NCBI GenBank assembly: GCA_015499995.1
Contig: JADNRV010000051.1
Location: 248,001-312,000 of the forward strand
Origin: Flammula alnicola
Lineage: Eukaryota > Basidiomycota > Agaricomycetes > Agaricales > Strophariaceae
Length of the DNA stretch: 64,000 nt
Direction: 5' to 3'
Part shown: in pieces, positions 23,285 through 34,383 of the stretch
Numbering within the stretch: position 1 is the first letter of the stretch
How the letters are laid out: the number at the start of each line of letters is the position of its first letter
Translations under genes and position numbers: made by a program
Notes under the pieces: generated by a model
What the model saw: only the letters and a program-made list of their open reading frames with translations
What the model was told of the DNA's origin: nothing
The model's database searches: none

Positions 23285-24941
23285 ATGTCCGGGAGCCCAC
23301 TACAGGGAAAAACTAGTCCGTTTATCCCTCAGTCTACTGGGGAGAGCGAACAACATGTAACCCATGTTTCACCTGGTGTTTCATCTGAGACGTTTACACC
23401 AGAGATGCAACGAAGGGTCGAGAAGGCTGAAGAACGCAGAAAGAAGAGAAACGAAGACAGAAAGCAGCGAAGAGAAGGAGGCGAGAAAGAAGTATCGGAA
23501 GACGAGGATGATGTGTTGTTGTCGGCTTCGGCTGGTGTGTGGAAGAATGACAGAGCAGAAGGGGTACATTTCTCCCAAGGAACAGGGACTCCGACGTTGG
23601 GATCATCTGCGGCACAGTCGGAAGATATTCTGGAATCTCCCATGTTGCTGAAAGAACCTTTGCTCATCGAGGATGAACAAGCAAATGGGAACGAACTTTC
23701 AGAGCACGACAACTCAATCCCTGATTGTATTCCTTTACTGGTCAAATGCAAACGAACACCCCCTTTGTCCTTATTCCTAGGCGAATCGTTGGACCGTATC
23801 AAAGCCGGAAGAGACATCAAGTACATCAAAGTAGGGATCGGTGAGCACGCGAACACAAAAATCCTAGATGTATCGACCTTCCCTCTCGACTCGTCCTTAA
23901 CGGAGATTCAGTGGACCCAAGCCTACAATAACTTCCTCAACTTTATCTCTTCTGCGATAGGGGAAAGACTGTATACTGGGTTTGTATCCCACTTCGACAA
24001 TATGCTTAGCGACCAAGACTTCTCGCGTTATTTTCCGGCGTATTGACAATTCGACGAGAAACTACGCCAACGGTTTTTCACAAAACCGTTCCTCATCAAT
24101 TCCAAATCCTCGGAATATCATAGCATGGTCCAAAATGCAAAACTCGCTACTCTTTCACCTAGTGATGGGCACGGGTGCTGACACCCGTGCGGGTTTGCGG
24201 GTACGGGTGTGGCGGGTGCGGGTGCGGGTGCACTTTGAGTGACCCTCAGCCAACCCGCACCCGTGTGCCAGGGTCACGGGTTTTCGGCTGGCACACGGAA
24301 AACTCCGAAATGTGTGTCCAACACGTTCTTTAGTTACCTGAATAATTAATTATGTAATGTAATTTTCCAAAATGTATTCTAATTTTAATTTAACATAGTT
24401 CTGCTAGCACAAGTTCTCACGACGCCCATCAAACCCGCACGGGTTTCTGTACCCACGGGTCACCTGCAAACCCGCACCTGCAAGCACGGGATCCCGTACC
24501 CGTGGCCACGGGTGCGGGTTTTGGCGGGTACGGGTGCGGGTCGACAAAAAATTGCCCGCGGGTTACCCGTGCCCATCACTACTTTCACCACCCGCCACTG
24601 TCGGACGAACTTCTATTGCAAACCGTTGGCATCCTTACCCACAAGGAAACTACCAACGGCCCTTTCGGGCCCGCCCGGGTTTCAAAACCCGTTGTCTTCG
24701 ATGCGGTTCAGAGGATGGACACAGAGCCAATGCGTGCAGGGCCGAGCAACCCTCAAGACCTGGTAGGTCTTTCGTTGTCCGAGGGACAGCCTTGGGTCTC
24801 GAACGTTCCTCCGATGGACGCCCAGTTTGCCTCAAGTTCAATCTCGGAAACTGCAGCATCTCGGAGCCCTACCATCCCCTTCACATCTGCTCCCTCTGTT
24901 CAGACACTCACCATGGAGCGATGTCGTGCACTAGAAATTGA
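23285..24941 (+). pseudogene. Gag-like protein of DIRS-like element, split by a MITE
   Basis: The frame runs from ATG 23285 (MSGSPLQGKTSPF) through a charged coiled-coil stretch and a capsid-like region to an in-frame TGA at 24044-24046. The same frame continues with QFDEKLRQRFFTKPF, so TGA probably replaces a Trp codon. At 24160 a MITE interrupts it. Beyond the MITE the protein resumes, after removal of one target-site copy, with a zinc knuckle CLRCGSEDGHRANAC and a second Cys/His cluster ending at TGA 24941. These knuckles indicate nucleic-acid packaging. The end overlaps the RT frame, which opens at 24914. Confidence 0.75.
24160..24581. mobile_element. hAT-type MITE with perfect 8-bp TSD
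   Basis: The terminal inverted repeats are perfect over 17 bases: TAGTGATGGGCACGGGT at the left end and its complement at the right end. The target duplication CTTTCACC is exact at 24152-24159 and 24582-24589. The 8-bp duplication and TA-G ends fit the hAT superfamily. It is 422 bp and has no transposase. Both ends carry arrays of GGGTGCGGGT-like repeats, the centre is AT-rich. It sits in gag and accounts for the break there. Confidence 0.92.
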
Positions 24942-25389
24942 GCGGAATCGAATCACTACTCCCTATAAAGCCTCGGGATGGGCTCGCGCTCTTTCCTCAT
25001 TACATCTCGAAACCAAATTCCCAAATTTGGTACATGACATTCTCTACGGCTCTCCCATCGGCAACCCGCCAAAACTTACACGCTCATTCATTCCCGACAA
25101 TATGTCTTCCGCAAACCTTCACCCACAAACTATTGACGACTTTCTGCAAGAAGAAAAAGAGGCCTTCCGCATGTCTGGGCCTTACGCAGTTGAAGAAGCT
25201 TATGAACTCTTCGGCGGTCATTTCCGCACCGCTCCTCTTGGGTTGGTCGAAAAAGAACCTGAGTCCAAAAACTATCGTATGATTCGAAACTTTTCTGCTC
25301 TCGACGACAATCACACGTCTACCAACGATTGGTTAGACGCCCATGACATCGTCATAATGTGGCACTCATGCTATCATATGGCTGAATTT

Positions 25390-25702
25390 GTACGTTTGAT
25401 TCATTTTTATTCCCTTATGTACTGCCCACCGTGGGGGTACTGTTTCGGTTGCCCACCGTGGGGACCTCTTGTTTAGTACTGCCCACCGTGGGGGTACATA
25501 TCGGTTGCCCACTGTGGGGACCTATTGTTTCGTACTGCCCACCATGGGGGTACTTGTTGGTTGCCCACCGTGGGGACCTATTGTTTCGTACTGCCCACCA
25601 TGGGGGTACTGTTCGGTTGCCCACCGTGGGGACCTGTTTCGTTCTACTTTGCCTATAATTTGTATTATGTACAGCGATGATGAATATCGCACTCTGCTCC
25701 AG
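25390..25702 (+). other. Intron of the RT gene containing a minisatellite
   Basis: The donor GTACGT follows GCTGAATTT and the acceptor CTGCTCCAG precedes ATTTCTCGAGCC. Removing 313 bases joins two RT blocks in phase. Most introns in this window are under 100 bases; the excess here is the tandem array at 25419-25640. Confidence 0.7.
25419..25640. repeat. GC-rich ~56-bp minisatellite, about four units
   Basis: Units begin GTACTGCCCACCGTGGGGG and contain two near-identical half-units around TGCCCACCGTGGGG, alternating with GGTTGCCCACCGTGGGGACC. Copies differ by single substitutions (CCGTGG, CCATGG, CTGTGG). The array stays open in two plus-strand frames, giving Cys-Pro-Pro-Trp-Gly peptides that I regard as chance. 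Confidence 0.9.
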
Positions 25703-26409
25703 ATTTCTCGAGCCCCGCCTGGTACTCAAGCAGCTAGCCTTGACGTCATAAAGGCCTACCGAAATTCTCCTATCAGCCCAGCCCATAAGTGCTACATCCC
25801 TGTGCAATGGAAAGGTGGTATTTCGGTAGACCACGTCGCTCCATTCGGTTTAACAACAGCAGGCAACATACAAGGAACAGTTGGGGATGCAACTGTTGAC
25901 GTGCTCGAAGCAGAAGGTATAGAGCGCGTTTTCAAATGGGTAGACAACTTCGATTTCATTCGTTGCCCGATCGGGAAAGATGAACACGGTCAGTTCACAT
26001 ACAAATATGACCTGGCTGTGATTCTTCGTATCACCTTTCTGCTCGGTATTCCATGGCACGACCTATCAGAAAAAGGTCATGATTTCTCATCCACCACCGA
26101 TTATGCTGGATTGTTTTGGGACATCGACAACAAGACTGTTTGTTGGATGGAGAAGAAACGTCTCAAGTATCTTACAAAGCTGAACAGCTTTATCACGAAA
26201 CAAAAAGTATCGGCAAAAGAAGTTGCTTCGATGCATGGGACGTTACAACACGCTTCCTTTGTCTACCGTGATGGCCGTGCCTTCCTGCCGTCTCTTACTC
26301 GTTTGCTGTCATCTTTCCCAAACAACTTCGCCCGTCGCTACTTAAACTCATCCGTAATCAATGACCTTCTATGGTGGAAGAATGCCCTCAGTACACCAAC
26401 ACATACCTT

Positions 26410-26566
26410 TGTTACAGTGTACCGTATAATATGGTACACCGAACGTGTACAGTGTGCCGCGTGATACGGGTTCAGCGAATTCGCTGAACCAGTGAATAAC
26501 GTACTATACATAATTAGGTAGCTAGTGTACTACATAATATGATACACCGAATTCGCTGGAGCCACG
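26410..26566 (+). repeat. Left terminal inverted repeat of KDZ element
   Basis: About 155 bases pair with 39644-39800, with scattered mismatches. It includes the perfect 18-bp palindrome TTCAGCGAATTCGCTGAA (about 26470-26487) and a second, weaker GCGAATTCGC-type palindrome (CCGAATTCGCTGG) near the inner end. Confidence 0.88.
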
Positions 26567-26911
26567 TTCAACATGTCTAATGCACCTCCATAGCCGATTT
26601 CCGTAGGTTGGGGCAATCGGCACCCAAAATCGGGGCTGCTGTACATATAATAAGATCCATAGGGAATGCTCGGGAGCACGATGGGTCAGTCGGCATTGAA
26701 TCGGCACTGCTGATTTGCATGAATCAGCGTCAGTCGGCACTTAAGAGCAGGGTCGGCACTTGAGATCGGGGATGCTTATGTCGATTTGGCCTTGCTGTTT
26801 TGCTTGAATTGTTGCCCTCGGCACTGAAAATCGTGCTGAAAATCGCGTGTGGCAAGATATGAACCATTAAAAATACAAAATACATCAACATATATACAAT
26901 GTTCCAATAGA
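26567..26911. other. Left subterminal region of KDZ element
   Basis: No gene is seen. TCGGCA and ATCGG motifs recur at irregular spacing (near 26610, 26630, 26690, 26700, 26735, 26750 and 26820), as expected of transposase-binding subterminal repeats. Confidence 0.55.
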
Positions 26912-29164
26912 CTACTCTGGGATGCCGTCGTCACCAAACCACTCAACTGGGAGAAAGGCGAAGTCGAGGGCATCATATTCAGGCCGAGGGAGAGTGAATC
27001 GCGATGGAGTGGCGCTGAAAGCAGCTGGATGTGTGCCACCTGATGCATGTGCGCTGTCGGGATCGGCATTGTCGTCGGAATCGGCACTTTCATCAGCTCC
27101 ATCAGCCTCATCATGCTCATGCTCATGCTCATCGCTGGTGCTATCCTCATCCTCATTGCTAGTACTATCATCCTCGTCGCTGTCATCCTCTTCCTCATCG
27201 CTATCGTCCTCTTCCTGTGAATCGGCAGCGTCGTCACTTTGATCGGCATCGGCACCTGGGGAGTCGGGCACGGCCCCTCTGTTGAGCCAGGCATTGTCAG
27301 TATTGGGCATCCTGCGATTACCTCCATCGTCCGAATGTGTGGCATACCAGTTATCGACTGTAACTTCTGCAATAGGTTGGCCATCAGAGAATGGGTTGGA
27401 GCTGGAGGAGGACCGGCATCCTCACGCGCAAGCCACCGTGAGGCGACCGTTTCGGCCTCAAGATTGTCGTCCGACGAGGTGTCGGAATGGGTTGGAGCTG
27501 GAGGAGGACCGGCATCCTCACGCGCAAGCCACCGGGAGGCGACCGTTTCGGCCTCAAGATTGTCGTCTGATGAGGTGTCGGAATCGGCAGTCTCATCTGC
27601 AAGCCACCGTGAGGCGAGAGTGTGGGCATCAATCACCTCCTAATCTGTTGACTCCCCTGCGTCGTCGTCGCCATGTTGCAACAACCATGCAGCGCCAACA
27701 GCGGCAGGCGATGTTGAGGCGGCATCGGCATCGGCATCGGCGTCGGGATCAGCAAGCCAGCGTGGGGTGACAGCCTGAGCCGAGATGGAAGGTTGGTAGG
27801 GTGCTGCATGCGAGGTGCCAGCAGTGCCATGTGCAAACAACCATGCAGCAGCAACAGTAGCAGCGTCAACAGCAGGCGATGGTGGGGGCTGATCGGCAGC
27901 GGGGGCATCATCCTTATCGGCAAGCCATCGTGAGGCGATACCGGAGATGGATAGTTGGGAATCTTGGGATGTGGTTGTCTTCGTGTGGAACGACCCGAAG
28001 TGTGCAGGAAATTGCAGAGTGGTAGCTGGAGGTGGGGTGTCGGCATCGGCAGACACCAAGCTGTATCGGGCTGTGCCGTTTGGCGTAGTGGGGCTGGCCA
28101 CTGAAAATTCCCCAAGCAATTTCGCTTCCCTGATGCTGGTATTGTACCCAGATCGAAGGCGTTGCTTGGCGAAATGGCGGAGGTCGAGAACATCTGCTTT
28201 CGTGAGGCGCTCACCCCAGGTCCACTTGAATGACGTGGGCGGCATGGCCTGAAGACGTCTCAGGTCTGCCTCTGCAGCCCCGGCGACCTGCCGAATCAAC
28301 TCGCGTCTTTCCGAATCAGAAATATCAGCCGAGTCCGATGCCGATGCCGATCCAGATGTGCGTGCCTCCTTCAGAATAACTGTCTCATGCAGTATGTAAA
28401 AGCCTGCTGCCCGACGCGTGGCGATAGCGACTTTGTTGCGTGATAATTCAGCCATGCTGGATGTGAAGTTCTTCAGACTCCTGAGTTCACCCAGGAGATC
28501 AGCAGCAATGGTGTGGTTGGCCGCGCACCGGCTGCAGTCGGCATCGGCATCGGCATCGGGTGTGGACGGTTGGAAGGGAGGAAGGGGGATGATCTTTTGA
28601 GCAATCGACCCTGTCGCATCCATTTGTCGCTGGAGGCGGTAGTGTGTGAGGCACGTTTCGAGTGTTATGGCCGTAAGAAGCTGACGGTCGGCAGGCTGGC
28701 GAGTCATCATCCACCAGCTGAGGTGATAGTCCTTCACGACTCTCCAAAACTGTTCCTCCGTGGTGCCCACATCCAGCATAGCAATGAAAGCCGAATCGAA
28801 TTCAACCGGCAGATCGGCATCGGAGACCATCGCCAGGCTGTCAGCAAGTGACCGCAGCACGATCGGCACTTCGACGATCTGCCCGACTCCGGTCGCTATT
28901 CCAATGTATGACATAATAAACATCTTGAAGACCTTCAGAACTGGACATTTAGGCAAATTCAATGAAACTACGCACTAGTTCACGTTGCAGGCACCGCTGC
29001 ATCCACTCTTGGTGCCGACCGTCGGACTTCGTTATGACAGCAAGGGCTTGCTGAAATCTTGACTCGCCATAATATATGACTTCCTGGACCTTGATGTGCC
29101 AGTTTTTATTTGAGCCATGCTGCAGATTGAAGGGGTTGAAGGTGCGGATAGAGTGGGAGGACAT
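26912..29164 (-). pseudogene. KDZ-element accessory protein with WLA repeats, broken
   Basis: I do not recognise a family. A start ATG at 29164 (MSSHSIRTFNPFNLQHGS) and a change of frame near 28960, possibly a short intron, lead into a long frame that reads MFIMSYIGIATGVGQIVEVP and FDSAFIAMLDVGTTEEQFW. It carries a helical central region and then repeats of the form ASRWLADKDD and AAAWLFAHGT. The frame hits TAG at 27640-27642, but the same repeat continues in frame beyond it (LASRWLADET, then two near-identical copies of VASRWLAREDAGPPPAPTHS). A one-base deletion near 27380 moves the frame to an acidic Asp/Glu/Ser tail and a C-terminus ending WFGDDGIPE at 26912. Asp-Ala runs come from GCCGAT repeats. 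The position after the transposase suggests a transposition accessory role, by inference only. Confidence 0.6.
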
Positions 29165-29251
29165 TTTCACAGTGACAGTAATAGTGATAGATGGATAAGA
29201 TAAAGGGTTCTGCAAATTTTGTGATAGTAGGGTTAACAAATTAATATATAA

Positions 29252-32200
29252 TTATAGTGGTGATTCATAATGTACATTTGTATTTTTAAATGATTTGTCA
29301 GATATAAGTGCCAATTGACGCCACATGACAACTTTCCGATCGGCATATGCAGCGGCACCCGCAGTGAGAGGCCGACCACTGGTTAATGCCGATTGCCAAG
29401 CCTTGCTCTTATGCATGAAATAACGCACGGTCCATTGCATCTCATACCTGACCAATATACACTCTTCACGCCATCTTTGAGTTTGCGCTCGGGCACGCAG
29501 CCAGTGGACACGTTTGACTGAAAATAGTTCAGGCAGGAATTGTTTATGGTGCAGAGGATCACTTACATTCCAGAATGGTTGCCGGGTCGGCATCCGCTAA
29601 ATCGGCATCAGCATCGGGCAAGATGTGACGTCTCACGGAATGCCAAATCCACGAAAGCTGGAGTGTTGTTGACCCTGGGGTGTTCGGCCGTAGAACGGCG
29701 GTGCTGGCTTTAATGTCTTCCTTCTTTAATAATCGGAATTTTTGCAAGGTTGCTTCATCAGCATGGAGGAGAACCAGACGGGCTCGGCATCGGCTGTAGA
29801 CCTGGCAATGAAATGATATCCGCATGTTGAGATCCTTGACGGCGGCTCGACCCCGCGTACGGACCCCTTTTCGAGGTGCTGCCCTGAATGACATCGGAGT
29901 ATTGAAAGGATTTCTCGGCAATGAGTTCCCGTAACTGATTGAGGTGAGCTTTTGCCTGAGTTTTTCTGAGCGCCAACTCAATTTCATCGTACAAGGGCCC
30001 GACATTTCCATTTGAAGGAAGGCAAAGTGTCTGGCGTTCGACAGGAATATCGTCATCAGCTGATGCCGACTGTTCCTCCGCTGCCGATGCCGAGTCGGGG
30101 TCTGGCGTAGCATCGCCGTCATTGATACCCTCAGCTACGTTGTCCCAATCCTCCATTGTCTCATCTTGCTCTGTCGTATCTGACCGTGTGGACTGGAATG
30201 CACCTGCTGCAGCCTGAAGGCGGGCCAGCTCCGTCAGTAGGGGTGCCAAAGCTTTTCGGAGCTTTTCCATTTGCTGCCGATCGGGATCCCGAGGTTCACG
30301 TCTGAGTTGGCGTACACGCTGTGAATATCCATTCTGGAATAGTTAGCACAAAGCAAGGCAAAGCGAATGAAACTTACTGTTTTTCCTCAATCATCAGTGC
30401 AAACTCCAGCCAGATTTCAATTGCCATCGGGGCCGATTCGCTGCCGATGCCGATTGGTCATCCGTCCCATCGGCCACGCGTGCCGCGTATATATCCATAG
30501 CCTTGGGATCAGTCAGTCGTCTTGCCTCGGCATCCTCAATATCAGTTTTCCAGCGTTCCACTGCTTGGGGACCAGCAGCTTCAGAGAGTTCAGTGAAATA
30601 CTGTTGAAGATTGGCAAGGTTTTGGATGCCTCTATGTGCCGTCGGCATAAAACTTTGGTTATGCGAAGCATCTTTTTATGGTTAGAATCACAAGCAGAAT
30701 CATCTATCACTTCCACACGATGCGCCAAGGTTGCCGTGCGTACGGTGGGAGAGATCACATTCAATTCAGACCACAAAGGTTCCAGAATCTCGCTGATGGT
30801 CACAGCGGCGTCGGGAATAAATGAGGTAGCGTAGCGGAAGAAACATTCTCTTTGTGGGCATGGACATGGAAGAGGCCGATCGCACGGTCGACCTTGAGGC
30901 CGGTCGGCAGCCGATTGCCGATTCGCTCTTGCAGGTGAACAAAGTACTGGCAGGCGATGTCGTAGATGATCATCACACCCTGGTCAGGATCTACCCGAGT
31001 CGTTTCGAGTGCTTTAAGCAACGCAAAGTCCACATTCTTCTGCTGTTCATCCCTTGAACAAATCCACGAGCACGTTCGGCGCATAGCAACCATGCCGAGC
31101 GCATGCAATGCCGACTAAGCCAGTGATATCACAGGCCATGAGGCGAGTAGGGCGTTCATGATGGCCCTGAATGTATTTTCACATGGTGCTTTCTGACATG
31201 CGAAGTCAGTGTAATGAATCGGCATCGGCAGGGTGCCGACCACATAATCTTACCGTCAGTCTCTCAATTGCTATCTTGAGGAACGCGAAATATTCTTCAC
31301 GCGTGGGGGCCATTCCACCACCTTCCGAAAGCCAAACATCTTTGGATGGCTTGGCCTGCCAACATGGTCGGCCTTGAAATTGCCATTGGCCACAAAGACC
31401 CGTTGATACACAGCTCTGCAAGTACAAGTTAGGCATGCGCAACATTTTTACAATATCGTACCTGTTCAAATCATCTTTCCAATTGTCCGGCAGATTTATG
31501 CCGGGTTGAGGGCATGCCGGACAGTAATTCGCCAACTCCCCGGGGCCGACGTTCATTGGGTCTTTGCCATTGTGGCCGTAGCCAGCCCACTTCAATTTCT
31601 TCATCCATCTCCACAAACGGCTCATCCTTCGAAATTCATTGTATAAATCCACGACGTCGGCCGGTGCCATCGGCATTGTCAATCGGTGCAGTAGCTGATA
31701 GAACTGATATGCCGATGCCTTCAGTTCCAGATTGCATAGTCGGAAGTAGTCGAGTGCCTGTGCCGAAAACAATGTGCGAATCCTGTGAAAACTGGCTGGC
31801 AGCAGTCGGCATGCAACAAGGTCACCGGCAGTTGATCGGGCCCACAGCATCGGCATGATACCATCGCTAAATGATGGATGCCATTGGTATGCACTACCCG
31901 GACATAGGAATTGTTGAATGCATCGGCTGTAGGAATGTGTCCGGAGGTGCCACCTGACTGATCACCTGCGAACAAGTCCACAGTGGGAGCGGCATCGGCA
32001 TCGTCATCAGCGTTGGGCGGTGGAGGCAGGTAGGAAGGCAAGGCAGCTACATCGGCATCGGCATCACCAACAACCGTACTGTCATCGGCCTCAGTGAAAA
32101 ATACCGACTCCTCAATCGGCTCATCATCGAGGCGAGTTTCCTGTTGGTGATGCAAGTCATCTAGGTATTGTTGAAAGGTTTCATCCTCCATTGCCTCTGC

Positions 32201-33016
32201 GGCCTGATCTGGAATCCCAATCCATCGTCTGCATCACACATCTCAAAATCGACATTGATGCCCTGCCGATCGCCTCCCCCCTGCGATGCCGATGCCGATC
32301 GGCTCAGATCCATCTGCTCGGTAGCGTCCTTTTGACCCTCGAACTCTTCAAGATAGTGTTTGTAAAACTTCAAAGTATCGCACAGAGGCTCGCCATCGTA
32401 GTGGTGCACAAGAATGTAAGTGCCGACCTCCCATAACTCGGCCGATCGGAAATGTGTGCCGGTCCATCGCTGTATTTTATGCATCGGATTGTCTTGATGT
32501 GTGTGGTGCATGCATTTTCGACACAGAGGGCTCGCCAGACTACAATCCTGGCATCTCCAGACTGCGTGAAGATTCTCATTACAGTGTGAACATCTGGAAT
32601 GTTCAATCGGCAATGCTTCCCGGCTCAGTAGGGCTTCCAACAAATGTCGATGCGTTCCACAAATTGTATTATGTAGTCCTTTTGGGTCTGATTCACGACA
32701 TTAATAACATTTGCAGCATGAGATTGATCCATACCCTCACCTTGCGCTGCTTTGGATCGGCAATCGGCTCGGCATCGGGCATGTCGACATCGTTTAGAGT
32801 ATAATCTACCTCATGGTGCGATGGTCCGGGAGGGGGTGTTTGTGCAGGTTGAGACTCCTCTGGAAGAAGAGCTACTTTCACTTTTGTTGTTTTTTGTTTT
32901 CCTGATCGTGTGGTAGTCGTCACTTTCTTATATGTAACGGCGTCAGCTGCATCGACATCACCCTCCACCAAAATATTTCTTCGTCTCCTCGGACGCTTGC
33001 CTGCTTGAGAGCTCAT
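29252..33016 (-). pseudogene. KDZ transposase with CxxC zinc cluster, multiple frame breaks
   Basis: The start ATG is at 33016 (MSSQAGKRPRRRRN) and the stop at 29252. The N-terminal zinc cluster is CSHC...WRCQDC...LCRKC...HTHQDNPMHKIQRWTG (32600-32450), the CxxC module tied to KDZ transposases. The core blocks follow: GIHHLAMVSCRCCG, LLPASFHRIRTLFSAQALDY, LELKASAYQFYQLLHRLT, KNVDFALLKALETTRVDPDQ, VMIIYDIACQYFVHLQERIG, DRAIGLFHVHAHKENV, SPTVRTATLAHRVEVIDD, DSNHKKMLR. The C-terminal part includes IELALRKTQAKAHLNQLREL, VRTRGRAAVKDLN, STAVLRPNTPG and KRVHWLRARAQTQRWREE. Several introns are clear. Single-base indels seem needed near 32645, 31826, 31052, 30840 and 29880. The catalytic Asp segments remain, so decay is slight or partly artefactual. 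In the family this enzyme performs cut-and-paste transposition with an RNase H-like fold. Confidence 0.83.
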
Positions 33017-33208
33017 GGTACCGGAGGAAAGAAGATTTCGGAAAAGATAACCGTCAGAATGTTTTTTTGTTATCGCCAGATGATCGGAATTTTTCTTTTG
33101 TTATGGACAGATGATCGGTCCTCGTGTTTTTATTTTCCATGTGATGATATATAAAGATAGTTTACATTTGGCCGATTGCTTCTTGTCAAAAAAGACCTCT
33201 TTCTTCCC
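33017..33208. promoter_or_regulatory. Divergent promoter between transposase and accessory gene
   Basis: A 192-bp gap separates the start codons of the minus-strand transposase and the plus-strand gene at 33209. It holds a direct repeat of CAGATGATCGG (about 33075 and 33109) and TATA-like ATATATAAAG near 33148-33157. Assignment as a promoter is by position. Confidence 0.45.
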
Positions 33209-34345
33209 ATGTCAACACCAGCTTTCGATATCCCAGACCGCCCGGATCGCCGCAAAACATTTTACAGCAGTGAAGAGCGGGCAGTGATTGATGTATATAA
33301 AAAGGAGTACCTTGAAGCAACATCGGCCGCTGCACGCAAACACATTGCGCAAACCCAGATCTTCCCAGATCTATTCAATTATTGGGCTCAGAAAGAGATG
33401 GTCGACCCGGATGATACTCAGACCCGGGCAAAGGTATTCATATTCAGCATCGACATATAATATATACAGCTCCACTGACAAAAACTGAAAAGGATCTGTC
33501 GCGTTGGCTACACAATAATTGGCGTTCTCCTCATTCGTCTGAGACACAATCCAGCTTCACAATTAAGCGAACAGAGGTGGTGTGGAAGACAAGGCAGGAA
33601 GAGGTGTGGACAGAGATTGCAAAGCTACTCGGGGTTGAGTCGGCAAACACAAGGACCACGGGGTGGTTTGAGACTCGTATGGTCGCTGTGCATAACATTA
33701 TCGGGCGCATGACAGCCGAGGAGAATGCAGAACTTGATGAAGAGGTGGCGAGAATGTCCAAGGAGGGCCATTCCGAGGAGCACAAGCGACAGTAGGTGCC
33801 GAGCCGATGCCGATGCCGAGTGACTGACGAACCATCGGGATACCAGGATTGCTGAAAAACACTGGACACGCCGTTTCGATAAAGACGCGAAGAACCATTA
33901 CCTAGAGATGGGGTTGCTTACCATCTCATTCGTATCACGCATGACTCCTGATGGTCAATTGGCAGTTGAAGTGTGAGCCGCCCACCTAATGCCGATGCCG
34001 CTGCCGATGCACACAAACTAAACATTCAAAAGACATGATCAGATAGCCGATCTCTTAGGAGCCCCAACCACCTCCTTTGAGAAGCAGCATGAACGGCAGG
34101 TACTGGAGATGAAACGCCTGCTCATGACATATGTGCGGACTGTCCAAGCTACCTTAAATGGCCCCGGCACCGTTGGTGGAATTGGAGCAGCACAGCCGAC
34201 CGCAACACCACAGCTGCAAGTCAATGCCGATGGCTTTCCTCAACTACCATCACCATTCAAAGGTGACTCATACTCTAAAACACAATTGGAGGAGTTGTTC
34301 AGAAATTATCTGTCACACTACTATCGTACGTGTTCATTTCCGCCG

Positions 34346-34383
<38 letters not shown>

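Noticed and set aside
25431..25660. Cys-Pro-Pro-Trp-Gly repeat peptide
   Set aside because: Translation of the GC-rich minisatellite inside an intron; open in several frames because the units lack stops.
27239..27770. Plus-strand repeat-bearing frames across the accessory gene
   Set aside because: Mirror of the duplicated WLA units on the minus strand; no start context or domain.
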